64,000 nucleotides of DNA from ASV31 sp965229765 (GTDB taxonomy: Bacteria; Pseudomonadota; Alphaproteobacteria; Rhodobacterales; Rhodobacteraceae). Under the pieces are notes generated by a model that was given only the letters and a program-made list of their open reading frames with translations, had not been told where the DNA came from and did not search any database. This document shows, piece after piece, positions 52,389 to 61,196 of the stretch. The stretch lies in NCBI GenBank assembly GCA_965229765.1, contig CBDDJT010000004.1, forward strand, positions 1,302,001-1,366,000, read 5' to 3'. The translations under genes were made by a program, and so were the position numbers. Numbering within the stretch: the stretch's first letter is position 1; each line of letters opens with the position of its first letter.

Positions 52389-53927
52389 TTGAAACCCATC
52401 CGCCTTATGGCCGGCTTCTTCACAGTGGGCGTTTGGACGCTGGCCAGCCGCCTTCTGGGGTTCGTGCGGGACATCGCGATCGCGGCGTTTCTTGGGGCGG
52501 GTCCCGTGGCCGAGGCGTTCCTCGTCGCGTTTTCCCTGCCCAACATGTTCCGCCGCTTCTTTGCCGAAGGCGCCTTCAACATGGCCTTCGTGCCCATGTT
52601 CTCGAAAAAGGTCGAGGCAGGGGAAGACGCGCTGACCTTTGCGCGGGATGCCTTCACGGGTCTCGCAACGGTGCTGATCGCCTTCACGCTGATGGCGATG
52701 GTCGCAATGCCATGGCTGGTGCTTGCGATGGCAAGCGGGTTTCTCGCCGACGAGCGTTTCGACATGGCCGTGACCTTTGGACGGATCGCATTTCCCTACA
52801 TTCTCTTCATTTCTCTGGCGGCCTTGCTTTCGGGCGTGCTGAACGCGACGGGGCGCTTTGTGGCGGCCGCCGCTGCGCCGGTCCTGCTGAACGTGCTTTT
52901 TATCGCGGCACTGTTGCTGGGGCACGCCCTGGGCTGGTCTGTGGGGCTGACACTGGCGTGGACCGTGCCGGTGGCCGGGATTGCGCAGCTGGCGCTTGTT
53001 TGGGTCGCCGCGTCTCGCGCGGGGTTCCGTTTGGTGCCGCGCCGCCCGCGCCTGACACCAGAGTTGAAACGGCTCGCCGTCATCGCCGCACCGGCGGCGC
53101 TTGCCGGCGGGGTCATGCAGGTAAACCTGCTGGTGGGGCGGCAGGTGGCCAGCTTCTTTGAAGGGGCGATCGCCTGGCTGAACTATGCCGACCGGCTTTA
53201 CCAGTTGCCGTTGGGCGTGGTGGGTATCGCCATCGGCGTGGTGTTGTTGCCCGACATCTCGCGTCGTCTGCGGGCCGAGGATACCGCGGGCGGGCGCCAT
53301 GCCTTCAACCGCGCGGGCGAGATCTCGCTTGCTCTGACCGTCCCTGCCGCGGTGGCGCTGGTCGTCATTCCCGGGCCGCTGATCGAGGTCTTGTTCCAGC
53401 GCGGCCGCTTCGGGGAAGAAGACGCGGCGGCCACCGCGCTGGCACTGGCCGTCTACGGGCTGGGCCTGCCGGCCTTCGTGTTGCAGAAGGTGTTGCAACC
53501 TCTTTTCTTCGCACGAGAGGACACGCGCCGGCCCTTTTACTATGCGCTTGCCGGAATGGCGGTGAACGCGGCCATCGCGGTGGGTCTGTCGCCCCTGATC
53601 GGCTATATCGCGGCCGCATGGGGCACGACACTTGCGGGATGGGCGATGGTCTTGCTGCTCTGGCGCGGATCACGCGGCATGGGCGAGGCGGCAACGCTGG
53701 ATGACAGGTTCCTTGGCCGCATATGGCGCGTCCTGCTATCGGCCGCGATCATGGGCGCCGTGGTCTGGGGCCTGGCGGCCATGCTTGACCCGATGCTTGG
53801 CATGGCGACGGTCCGGTATGGCGCACTGGCGCTGGTGGTGCTTGGCGGGGCGCTATCGTATTTCGGCGCAGCGCATCTGCTGGGCGCGTTGCGGCTGTCG
53901 GAATTGCGCCGCGCACTGCGGCGCTGA
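52389..53927 (+). CDS. murJ: Lipid II flippase MurJ
   Basis: 512-residue MOP-superfamily protein with about 14 transmembrane helices that flips lipid II across the inner membrane. The start KPIRLMAGFFTVGVWTLASR and RLLGFVRDIAIAAFLGAGP are characteristic, as is LPNMFRRFFAEGAFNMAFVP near residue 47. The TTG at 52389 gives the family start; ATG 52407 is an internal alternative. It lies 79 nt after glnD in the same direction, as in many alphaproteobacteria. Confidence 0.94.
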   Translation: MKPIRLMAGFFTVGVWTLASRLLGFVRDIAIAAFLGAGPVAEAFLVAFSLPNMFRRFFAEGAFNMAFVPMFSKKVEAGEDALTFARDAFTGLATVLIAFTLMAMVAMPWLVLAMASGFLADERFDMAVTFGRIAFPYILFISLAALLSGVLNATGRFVAAAAAPVLLNVLFIAALLLGHALGWSVGLTLAWTVPVAGIAQLALVWVAASRAGFRLVPRRPRLTPELKRLAVIAAPAALAGGVMQVNLLVGRQVASFFEGAIAWLNYADRLYQLPLGVVGIAIGVVLLPDISRRLRAEDTAGGRHAFNRAGEISLALTVPAAVALVVIPGPLIEVLFQRGRFGEEDAAATALALAVYGLGLPAFVLQKVLQPLFFAREDTRRPFYYALAGMAVNAAIAVGLSPLIGYIAAAWGTTLAGWAMVLLLWRGSRGMGEAATLDDRFLGRIWRVLLSAAIMGAVVWGLAAMLDPMLGMATVRYGALALVVLGGALSYFGAAHLLGALRLSELRRALRR

Positions 53928-53939
53928 GGGTCGCTTTGC

Positions 53940-54848
53940 TCAGAGACGCTCGTCCTCGGGGTGTGGCATTACGCCAACAGGATCCTTGTGGATGATGACC
54001 TCTGCCTCGGGATAACGGCGCACGATGCCCCGCCGCAGCGCCGCGCCGGTGGCATGTGCTGCCTCCAGGCTTTGCTGACCGTCGAGTTCTATGTGCAGGT
54101 TGACGAAAACGCGGCTGCCCGCGGTCCGTGTCTTCAGATCATGAAAGCCCTGTACTCCGGGCCAGGTGCCGACGATTTCCTCGATCCCGGCGATCATGCC
54201 CGGGTCGGCGGAACGATCCATCAGCGCGTTCCATGCGCCGCGACCGATCGACACCGCGCCCACCACAAGCATGAGCGCGGCGCCAAGCGCCACGACGCTG
54301 TCAATCTGGCCAAGGCCGAACCGCGATGACGCCCACAACGCCAGGATCGCGCCCACGTTCGGCACGAGGTCCCCGGCATAGTGGAGCATGTCGGCCCGCA
54401 CCACGCGGCTGCCGGTACGCCGCGCGACCCGCCGCTGCCAGGCCACAAGCGCCAGCGTAAGGGCGATGGACCCTGCCATGACCACCATGCCCCGGCTCTC
54501 TGCCGAGATGGGCGTGGGCGCATCCGACATCAGCCGCGCCAGCGCCGCCCAGCCGATCACGGTGGCCGAAACCAGAATGAAAAGCGATTGGCCGAGTGCG
54601 GCCAGATCCTCGGCCGAGGTGTGGCCGAAGGCGTGATCCTCGTCCGGGGGGCGCGCGGCATAGATGATGGCGGCCAGCCCGCCAAGTGAGATCATCAGGT
54701 CCAGCGCGCTGTCGGCAAGGCTGGCTGCGACGGACAGGGCCGAGGTCTCACCCAGCGCCCAAAGTTTTGCGATGACCAGAACAAGCGCAACGCTGGCCGA
54801 GAATATTGCGGCCGAAAGGTTCAGCCGTGTGCTGTCCCTGCGTGTCAT
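53940..54848 (-). CDS. Cation diffusion facilitator family transporter
   Basis: 302-residue CDF metal/proton antiporter (zinc, iron, cobalt or manganese). There are six transmembrane helices, with metal-site segments SLADSALDLMISLGG (about residues 43-57) and DMLHYAGDLVPNVGA (about 151-165); D-x-x-x-D and H-x-x-x-D are visible. The C-terminal cytoplasmic domain has VFVNLHIELDGQQSLEAAH. In HYAGD the order differs from the zinc-type HxxxD, resembling Fe/Zn FieF-type sites. Metal preference is not settled. Confidence 0.92.
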   Translation of the reverse strand: MTRRDSTRLNLSAAIFSASVALVLVIAKLWALGETSALSVAASLADSALDLMISLGGLAAIIYAARPPDEDHAFGHTSAEDLAALGQSLFILVSATVIGWAALARLMSDAPTPISAESRGMVVMAGSIALTLALVAWQRRVARRTGSRVVRADMLHYAGDLVPNVGAILALWASSRFGLGQIDSVVALGAALMLVVGAVSIGRGAWNALMDRSADPGMIAGIEEIVGTWPGVQGFHDLKTRTAGSRVFVNLHIELDGQQSLEAAHATGAALRRGIVRRYPEAEVIIHKDPVGVMPHPEDERL

Positions 54849-54919
54849 GTCCTGCGTCCCCGGTGGCGCCCCGCCTGCCTAACCCGCGGCCGATGCCGCG
54901 GGCAAGTGGGCGCTATGTC

Positions 54920-55429
54920 TCAATCCCGGGTTTCATTGGGATCGACCCCCCACAGCACGGTCTTGGGCACCCAACCGCGTTGGCGCCCGGCCGATATTTC
55001 GCACCAGTCCGCCGCGCAGTCGCCAAGGCGCGCGATCACGCCGGCCTCTGCCCTTGCCACGACCGGTGCGGCCGTGTCGGGCTTCATCATTAGCGCGGTG
55101 AGGTCCGATTCCACGATGACCGTACGCACCCCGGACAGAAGCGAATAATGCACCCAGCCGCCGGCGCCGTCGCGGTCGCGCACCCGTCGCCAGTGGCCGA
55201 ACTCTGCGACAACCTGCAGCGGCATGCTGCGGCGGGTATAGACCCAGTCGATACGATGCGTCAGCGACGGGCCGCGCCGCGCGTTGCCCTCGGATGCCTT
55301 CAACGAGACATACCTTGGAAGGGGAAGGTTCGTCACCGGCCCGCGCTCTGTCGCCAAGGCCGCGCCAGTTATCAGCGCGGCCATCACGCCACCCAGAATC
55401 ACACGCCTGACCCAGCAATGTCCGGCCAC
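54920..55429 (-). CDS. Secreted SH3 domain protein
   Basis: 169 residues if read from GTG 55429, giving the signal peptide AGHCWVRRVILGGVM then AALITGAALA. An ATG at 55384 would truncate the signal, so the GTG is preferred; a weak AAAGG lies before it. The mature part contains two bacterial SH3-type repeats: ASEGNARRGPSLTHRIDWVY with MPLQVVAEFGHWRRVRD, then VVARAEAGVIARLGDC with GRQRGWVPKTVLWGV. It probably binds cell-wall peptides in the periplasm. Divergent from the dehydrogenase gene at 55571. Confidence 0.82.
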   Translation of the reverse strand: MAGHCWVRRVILGGVMAALITGAALATERGPVTNLPLPRYVSLKASEGNARRGPSLTHRIDWVYTRRSMPLQVVAEFGHWRRVRDRDGAGGWVHYSLLSGVRTVIVESDLTALMMKPDTAAPVVARAEAGVIARLGDCAADWCEISAGRQRGWVPKTVLWGVDPNETRD

Positions 55430-55570
55430 TCGATCTGCCTTTCTGCCCCGCCGCCCGTCAATGCAGGCGGCCTTGTTGCGCGGGGTCTCGTCACTTCCGC
55501 TTGTGCCCCGCTTCGATACTTGCCACCTTGCCACCAGTCCGCACGCGACGGAAGCGAAGGGAGGGTCTTC

Positions 55571-56557
55571 ATGCCGGGTCAGCGTCTGAGTGTTGTCGTT
55601 ACGCGACGCCTGCCAGAGGCGGTGGAGACCCGGATGACCGAGCTTTTCGATGTCGAATTGCGCGAGGATGATCGACCTTTGTCCCGCGAAGAGCTTGCCG
55701 CCGCCATGCGCCGGGCAGATGTGCTTGTGCCAAGCATCACCGACACGATCGACCAGGCGATGCTGGCTCAGGCAGGTGACAAGCTGAAGCTGATCGCCAA
55801 CTACGGTGCGGGCGTGGATCATATCGACGTGCAGACGGCGCGGCAGCGCGGGATCCTTGTGTCGAACACACCGGGCGCGGTGACAGAGGACACCGCCGAC
55901 ATGACGCTTGCCCTGATCCTTGCCGTGACCCGCCGGATTCCCGAGGGGCTGGCGATCATGCAGGCCGGGGCCTGGACCGGGTGGGCGCCCACGGCGCTGC
56001 TGGGCGGGCGCGTCGGCGGACGGCGGCTTGGTATCCTCGGGATGGGACGGATCGGGCAGGCGGTGGCGCGGCGGGCCAAGGCCTTCGGGATGCAGATACA
56101 CTATCACAACCGCAAGCGCCTGCGCCCCGAGATCGAGACGGAACTGGAAGCGACCTATTGGGAAAGCCTTGACCAGATGGTCAGCAGGATGGACGTGATC
56201 AGCATCAACTGCCCGCACACGCCATCCACGTTCCACCTGATGAACGCGCGTCGGCTCAAGCTGATGAAGCCTTCTGCCGTCATCGTGAACACCTCTCGCG
56301 GCGAGGTGATCGACGAGAACGCCCTGACGCGGATGTTGCGTGCGGGCGAGATCGCGGGCGCAGGGCTCGACGTGTTCGAGCGCGGCGCAGAGATCAACCC
56401 GCGCCTGCGCGAGATGTCGAATGTGGTCTTGCTGCCGCACATGGGATCCGCCACCCTGGAGGGGCGGATCGAACAGGGCGAGAAGGTCATCATAAATATC
56501 AAGACCTTCGCCGACGGGCACCGTCCGCCGGACCTTGTCGTGCCAGCCATGTTGTAA
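55571..56557 (+). CDS. D-isomer-specific 2-hydroxyacid dehydrogenase (glyoxylate/hydroxypyruvate reductase type)
   Basis: 328-residue NAD(P)-dependent D-2-hydroxyacid dehydrogenase. The cofactor motif GILGMGRIGQAVARRAKAFG lies near residue 155. Catalytic Arg is in VNTSRGEVIDE, Glu follows in the DVFERGAEINPRL region, and His is in LLPHMGSATLE. It resembles GyaR/GhrB-type enzymes reducing glyoxylate or hydroxypyruvate, fitting a cell that makes glyoxylate in the EMC pathway; the substrate is inferred. ATG 55571 follows GGGAGG. Confidence 0.9.
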   Translation: MPGQRLSVVVTRRLPEAVETRMTELFDVELREDDRPLSREELAAAMRRADVLVPSITDTIDQAMLAQAGDKLKLIANYGAGVDHIDVQTARQRGILVSNTPGAVTEDTADMTLALILAVTRRIPEGLAIMQAGAWTGWAPTALLGGRVGGRRLGILGMGRIGQAVARRAKAFGMQIHYHNRKRLRPEIETELEATYWESLDQMVSRMDVISINCPHTPSTFHLMNARRLKLMKPSAVIVNTSRGEVIDENALTRMLRAGEIAGAGLDVFERGAEINPRLREMSNVVLLPHMGSATLEGRIEQGEKVIINIKTFADGHRPPDLVVPAML

Positions 56558-56565
56558 CGGCGCTC

Positions 56566-57081
56566 ATGGCTGCCCAGGCCCGTCCGCTGCCCCCGCTTCG
56601 CTTGCCGCGCCGCATGATCTCGGGTGGCCAGACCGGGGTTGATACCGGCGCGTTAGAAGCAGCCTTGCGGCTGGGGGTCGAGACCGGCGGTTACGTGCCC
56701 GCGGGGCGGATGAACGAGGCGGGGCGCATTTCCGATCGCTTTGTCGGCCTGGTGGAGGCGGACAGCGCCGATCCTGCCGGACGGACGCGGCTGAATGTCG
56801 AGGCGGCGGGGACGACGCTGATCCTGACGGCGGCGGGGGCGGCCAGCCCGGGAACCGATCTGACGCTGGATCACGCGCGGGCGCTGGGCCGGCCCCATGC
56901 CACGGTCCGTCTGGGCGAGAACGACCCCGGCGCCGCGGCGTCCGCCATCCGCTCTTTCCTGTCGCTGCACGGGGCCGGAGTGCTGAACGTGGCCGGTCCG
57001 CGTGAGAGCGAGGTGCCGGGCATCGGGGGCTGGGCCGAGGCCGCGCTGATCGCCGCGCTGTCCAGCGCCGGGCAGGGGTGA
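56566..57081 (+). CDS. SLOG-fold putative molybdenum carrier protein
   Basis: 171 residues of the putative molybdenum carrier/YpsA-like SLOG family. The nucleotide-binding N-terminus is MISGGQTGVDTGALEAALRL (17-36), followed by YVPAGRMNEAGRI, and TAAGAASPGTDLTLDHARAL in the middle. The molybdenum role is by family name only. It starts 8 nt after the dehydrogenase stop and precedes the lipoprotein gene by 3 nt, so the three are likely one operon. Confidence 0.8.
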   Translation: MAAQARPLPPLRLPRRMISGGQTGVDTGALEAALRLGVETGGYVPAGRMNEAGRISDRFVGLVEADSADPAGRTRLNVEAAGTTLILTAAGAASPGTDLTLDHARALGRPHATVRLGENDPGAAASAIRSFLSLHGAGVLNVAGPRESEVPGIGGWAEAALIAALSSAGQG

Positions 57082-57084
57082 GCC

Positions 57085-57723
57085 ATGCGCAGCGTTCCGG
57101 TCTTGGTGGTTCTGCTTGGGCTGGCGGCCTGCACGCGTCCACTGTCCGAGAACGAGGCGGATTTCGCCGGTGCCGTCTTTGGCGAGACGCTGAACACGTC
57201 CGAAATCGGGGTTGCCGTGAGTCTTGGCCTTGGCCCGCCCCCAGGGGAAAGGCCCTATGTTTTCAAGGCGCTGAACGTCCCCGAAGCCCCCTGTGCCCGC
57301 GCCGCCCCAAGCCCGGTGACGGGGGCGCCGGCGGCGTTTGTGTCGTTCAACCGGCTGCACTATGCCACCCGGTTCTATACCGCCGATGCGATGGCGGGGT
57401 GGCCCGACAAGGCGCGGATGCCGCATGCGCTCTTGCTGGCGCATGAACTCACGCATGTCTGGCAGTGGCAGAACCGGGACGTGACGGGGTATCATCCTGT
57501 GCGGGCATTGCTTGAGTCCATCCGGACGCCGGACCCTTATTTCTATGACATCGACGCGGAGCGGCCGTTCCTGAGCCATGGCTATGAACAGCAGGCGGCG
57601 CTGGTCGAGGACTATGTCTGCCACCGCCTTCTGGACCCCGGTGCCCCCAAGCTGGAGACGCTGCGGCAGGTGCTGGCGCCGGTCTTTCCGCTGGACCGGC
57701 TGGAGGCGGTTCTGGCCGAATAG
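57085..57723 (+). CDS. Putative lipoprotein with HExxH metalloprotease-like motif
   Basis: 212 residues with a lipoprotein signal (LLGLAACT, Cys about 16). A zincin-type motif HELTHVWQW lies near residues 121-129, following RMPHALLLA; the glutamate-containing FLSHGYEQQAALVEDY downstream could give the third ligand. It is probably a small outer- or periplasmic-side metallopeptidase; activity is inferred only. It ends the 55571-57723 plus-strand unit, just before the tandem repeats. Confidence 0.75.
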   Translation: MRSVPVLVVLLGLAACTRPLSENEADFAGAVFGETLNTSEIGVAVSLGLGPPPGERPYVFKALNVPEAPCARAAPSPVTGAPAAFVSFNRLHYATRFYTADAMAGWPDKARMPHALLLAHELTHVWQWQNRDVTGYHPVRALLESIRTPDPYFYDIDAERPFLSHGYEQQAALVEDYVCHRLLDPGAPKLETLRQVLAPVFPLDRLEAVLAE

Positions 57724-57726
57724 GCC

Positions 57727-57770
57727 ATGTCGGCATCACGTCGGCATGACGTCGGCAAAACGTCGGCGCG
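57727..57770. repeat. Four copies of an 11-bp tandem repeat
   Basis: The units ATGTCGGCATC, ACGTCGGCATG, ACGTCGGCAAA and ACGTCGGCGCG follow each other without gaps, sharing an A-C/T-GTCGGC core. They begin 4 nt after the lipoprotein stop. The 11-bp period equals about one helical turn. It could be a protein-binding array or slippage-derived sequence. Confidence 0.85.
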
Positions 57771-57810
57771 GGATCAGTTGAAGCCTTGCGCGCGGATCAG
57801 AGCGCCGGCC

Positions 57811-58600
57811 CCCGCCCGGAACAGCCGCGAAGCGGCCCGGGCAGCGGATGGCCGCCCCCTCGGCCAGCCGCTTTGGTGACGTTGGCGCGCGCTCAGGGGT
57901 CGTCCGGACGTGGCGGGGATAAAGTGAAGACCTCGGGCGTTGGAGCGGCTGCCCGCGGCCATCCGTTGCCCTGTGTTTGGGTCAGGTCCCGATGCGGTCT
58001 GAACGGAAAGACCCCGCCCGGAACAACCGCGAAGCGGCCCGGGCAGCGGATGGCCGCCCCCTCGGCCAGCCGCTTTGGTGACGTTGGCGCGCGCTCAGGG
58101 GTCGTCCGGACGTGGCGGGGATAAAGTGAAGACCTCGGGCGTTGGAGCGGCTGCCCGCGGCCATCCGTTGCCCTGTGTTTGGGTCAGGTCCCGATGCGGT
58201 CTGAACGGAAAGACCCCGCCCGGAACAACCGCGAAGCGGCCCGGGCAGCGGATGGCCGCCCCCTCGGCCAGCCGCTTTGGTGACGTTGGCGCGCGCTCAG
58301 GGGTCGTCCGGACGTGGCGGGGATAAAGTGAAGACCTCGGGTGTCGGAGCGGCTGCCCGCGGCCATCCGTTGCCCTGTGTTTGGGTCAGGTCCCGATGCG
58401 GTCTGAACGGAAAGACCCCGCCCGGAACAACCGCGAAGCGGCCCGGGCAGCGGCTGGCCGCCCCCTCGGCCAGCCGCTTTGGTGACGTTGGCGCGCGCTC
58501 AGGGGTCGTCCGGACGTGGCGGGGATAAAGTGTGGACCTCGGGCGTTGAGGCGGCTGACCGCGGCCATCCGATGCCCTGCGTTGAGCGGCAGACGGATGG
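57811..58600. repeat. 202-bp tandem repeat, about four copies
   Basis: Units begin at 57811, 58013, 58215 and 58417, exactly 202 bp apart. The first three are nearly identical (about three changes); the fourth diverges after about 58535 and fades by 58600. Each unit holds a 17-bp inverted repeat, GGGCAGCGGATGGCCGC (57839-57855 in unit 1) with GCGGCCATCCGTTGCCC (57955-57971), one G-U pair. It also holds a competing local hairpin GCGGATGGCC/GGCCAGCCGC, which becomes perfect only in unit 4. 202 is not a multiple of 3 and the open frames in it look accidental. It lies between convergent genes, lipoprotein and uvrB, and the 929-bp gap holds no clear gene. Confidence 0.9.
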
Positions 58601-58652
58601 ACCGCTGAGGGAAGGCCCGGTGCGGGGCGGGGGAGCGGTTGCTATCCCGTGC

Positions 58653-60848
58653 CTACCGCTTCCTCCGCTTCACGTTCCCGCCGCGCTGCCCGGCGCGGCC
58701 GGCGGTGGAGCGGCCGCGCGACCCGACGGCGGCCTCTGAGGCGGCCTCGACGGCGGACTGCCGGGCCAGCGGGTCGTCGTGGACGGCGAGATCGACCGCC
58801 TCCAGCCGCTTGACCTCGTCCCTGAGGCGGGCGGCCTCTTCGAATTCGAGGTTCTCGGCGGCCTTGCGCATCTGTGTCCGCAGGCTGTCGAGATGGGCCT
58901 GCAGGTTGGCGCCGACCAGCGGCTTGTCGACCTTGGCCGTCACGCGGGACATGTCGGTGTCGCCCTTGTAGAGCCCGGCGAGCACGTCCTCGACGTTCTT
59001 TTTTACCGTCTCGGGCGTGATGCCGTGCGTCTGGTTGTAGGCGATCTGTTTTTCCCGGCGGCGGTTGGTTTCGGCCAGCGCGCGTTCCATCGAGCCGGTG
59101 ATGCGGTCGGCATACATGATGACGCGGCCCTCGGCGTTTCGCGCCGCCCGGCCGATGGTCTGGATCAGCGAGGTTTCCGACCGCAGGAAGCCCTCCTTGT
59201 CGGCGTCGAGGATCGCGACGAGCCCGCATTCGGGGATGTCGAGCCCTTCGCGCAGCAGGTTGATGCCGATGAGAACGTCGAAGGCGCCGAGGCGCAGGTC
59301 GCGCAGGATCTCGATCCGCTCGATCGTGTCGATGTCCGAGTGCATGTAGCGCACGCGGATGCCCTGTTCGTGCAGGTATTCGGTCAGGTCCTCTGCCATG
59401 CGCTTGGTCAGCGTCGTGACCAGCGTGCGGAAGCCCTGCGCGGCCACGCGGCGCACCTCGTCCAGCAGGTCATCGACCTGCATCTCGACGGGCCGGATCT
59501 CGACCTCGGGGTCAAGAAGGCCAGTGGGGCGGATCACCTGTTCGGTGAAGACGCCGCCGGTCTGCTCCATCTCCCACTTGGCGGGGGTGGCGCTTACGAA
59601 GACGGACTGGGGGCGCATGGCGTCCCATTCCTCGAATTTCAGGGGGCGGTTGTCCATGCAGCTGGGCAGGCGGAACCCGTGCTCGGCCAGCGTGAACTTG
59701 CGCCGGTAGTCGCCGCGGTACATGCCGCCGATCTGGGGCACGCTGACGTGGCTTTCGTCGGCAAAGACGATGGCGTCGTCGGGGATGAACTCGAACAGCG
59801 TCGGCGGCGGTTCGCCCGGCGCGCGGCCGGTCAGGTAGCGGCTGTAGTTCTCGATGCCGTTGCAGCTGCCGGTCGCTTCCAGCATCTCGAGGTCGAAGTT
59901 GGTGCGCTGTTCCAGCCGCTGGGCTTCCAGCAGCTTGCCTTCGCCCACAAGCTGGTCGAGCCGCTGGCGCAGCTCTTTCTTTATGCCGACTACGGCCTGG
60001 TTCAGCGTAGGGCGGGGCGTGACGTAGTGGCTGTTGGCGTAGACGCGGATGCGGTCGAAGCTGTCGGTCTTCGCCCCTGTGAGGGGATCGAATTCTGTGA
60101 CGGCTTCGAGTTCCTCGCCGAAGAACGACAGTTTCCACGCGCGGTCTTCCAGGTGGGCAGGCCAGATTTCGAGGCTGTCGCCGCGCACCCGGAAACTGCC
60201 GCGCTGAAACGCCTGATCGTTGCGGCGGTACTGCTGGGCGACCAGATCGGCGATGACCTTGCGCTGGTCATAGCTTTCTCCCGCCTTCAGGTCCTGTGTC
60301 ATGGCGCCGTAGGTTTCGACGCTGCCGATGCCGTAGATGCAACTGACCGAGGCGACGATGATGACGTCGTCGCGTTCCAGAAGCGCCCGGGTGGCCGAGT
60401 GGCGCATCCGGTCGATCTGTTCGTTGATCTGGCTTTCCTTTTCTATGTAGGTGTCCGACCGGGCGACGTAGGCCTCTGGCTGGTAGTAGTCGTAGTAGCT
60501 GACGAAGTACTCGACCGCGTTGTCCGGGAAGAACCCCTTGAACTCGCCGTAAAGCTGGGCGGCCAGCGTCTTGTTCGGGGCAAGGATGATCGCCGGGCGC
60601 TGGGTCTGCTCGATCACCTTGGCCATGGTGAAGGTCTTGCCGGTGCCGGTGGCGCCCAGAAGCACCTGGTCACGCTCGCCCGTGTCAATGCCGCCGGCAA
60701 TCTCGGCGATGGCGGTCGGCTGGTCGCCGGCGGGCTTGAACTCTGTCCGCATGACAAGCTGGCGTCCCCCCTCCAGCTTTTCGCGGGCGCGCACATGGGG
60801 CGCGGCGGCGTGCAGGGCCGGCATCTGCGACGGGTGATTGTTGTGCAT
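58653..60848 (-). CDS. uvrB: Excinuclease ABC subunit UvrB
   Basis: 731-residue UvrB, the damage-verification helicase of nucleotide excision repair. Walker A GATGTGKTFTMAKVI lies near residue 65, the beta-hairpin YYDYYQPEAYVARSDTYIEK near residue 120, DESHVSVPQIGGMY gives motif II, and the C-terminal UVR domain LRTQMRKAAENLEFEEAARL lies near residue 665. A candidate SOS box is at 60890-60904. The Arg-rich C-terminal tail beyond the UVR domain is longer than in E. coli. Confidence 0.97.
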   Translation of the reverse strand: MHNNHPSQMPALHAAAPHVRAREKLEGGRQLVMRTEFKPAGDQPTAIAEIAGGIDTGERDQVLLGATGTGKTFTMAKVIEQTQRPAIILAPNKTLAAQLYGEFKGFFPDNAVEYFVSYYDYYQPEAYVARSDTYIEKESQINEQIDRMRHSATRALLERDDVIIVASVSCIYGIGSVETYGAMTQDLKAGESYDQRKVIADLVAQQYRRNDQAFQRGSFRVRGDSLEIWPAHLEDRAWKLSFFGEELEAVTEFDPLTGAKTDSFDRIRVYANSHYVTPRPTLNQAVVGIKKELRQRLDQLVGEGKLLEAQRLEQRTNFDLEMLEATGSCNGIENYSRYLTGRAPGEPPPTLFEFIPDDAIVFADESHVSVPQIGGMYRGDYRRKFTLAEHGFRLPSCMDNRPLKFEEWDAMRPQSVFVSATPAKWEMEQTGGVFTEQVIRPTGLLDPEVEIRPVEMQVDDLLDEVRRVAAQGFRTLVTTLTKRMAEDLTEYLHEQGIRVRYMHSDIDTIERIEILRDLRLGAFDVLIGINLLREGLDIPECGLVAILDADKEGFLRSETSLIQTIGRAARNAEGRVIMYADRITGSMERALAETNRRREKQIAYNQTHGITPETVKKNVEDVLAGLYKGDTDMSRVTAKVDKPLVGANLQAHLDSLRTQMRKAAENLEFEEAARLRDEVKRLEAVDLAVHDDPLARQSAVEAASEAAVGSRGRSTAGRAGQRGGNVKRRKR

Positions 60849-60889
60849 GGAATCGGGTCCTGCTGCGGGGGGAGCGTAGGGGTAGAATT

Positions 60890-60904
60890 GTTCTCTTTTT
60901 GTGC
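60890..60904. promoter_or_regulatory. Candidate alphaproteobacterial LexA box upstream of uvrB
   Basis: GTTC-TCTTTTT-GTGC matches the alphaproteobacterial LexA consensus GTTC-N7-GTTC with a single mismatch, 42 nt upstream of the uvrB start. uvrB is a usual SOS gene. The 348-bp gap 60849-61196 holds this site and an 11-bp inverted repeat, but no gene. Confidence 0.5.
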
Positions 60905-61041
60905 CGGTTCAACCCGAAGCGGCCGCGCAATCGGGCAAGGCGTGCCGGGCCGGGCGGAACAGGTCCGGGCAAATGCAACCAAAAGTTGATTTATGTGTTG
61001 CGATAAACGCGTCAGGCCCGTATCGTGGCGCTACCTGAAGA

Positions 61042-61108
61042 CGGGTTGCCGGGCGCTTGCGACCCACTCACCCCACCCCTCGCTCCCATGCGGGCGGCCG
61101 GCAACCCG
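61042..61108. repeat. Long-span inverted repeat before the NDUFS4-like gene
   Basis: CGGGTTGCCGG (61042-61052) and CCGGCAACCCG (61098-61108) are perfect 11-bp complements 45 nt apart. They lie about 90 nt upstream of the NDUFS4-like start, in the leader or promoter. It may fold as an RNA stem; the purpose is unknown. Confidence 0.5.
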
Positions 61109-61196
61109 CATTGGCCCGCAGACGCCCTGTCGCAGCCTCACGGCTTGCACCGTACCCCGCTTGGTACCATAAAGCGGAACGAAGGAGATCTGCGCC

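Noticed and set aside
57811..58600. CRISPR array
   Set aside because: The repeat unit is 202 bp of continuous similarity without variable spacers, and no cas genes are near.
57786..58739. Series of similar 60-83-codon frames on both strands in the tandem array
   Set aside because: They recur only because the 202-bp unit recurs. The period is not a multiple of 3, they lack ribosome binding sites, and the composition is not protein-like.
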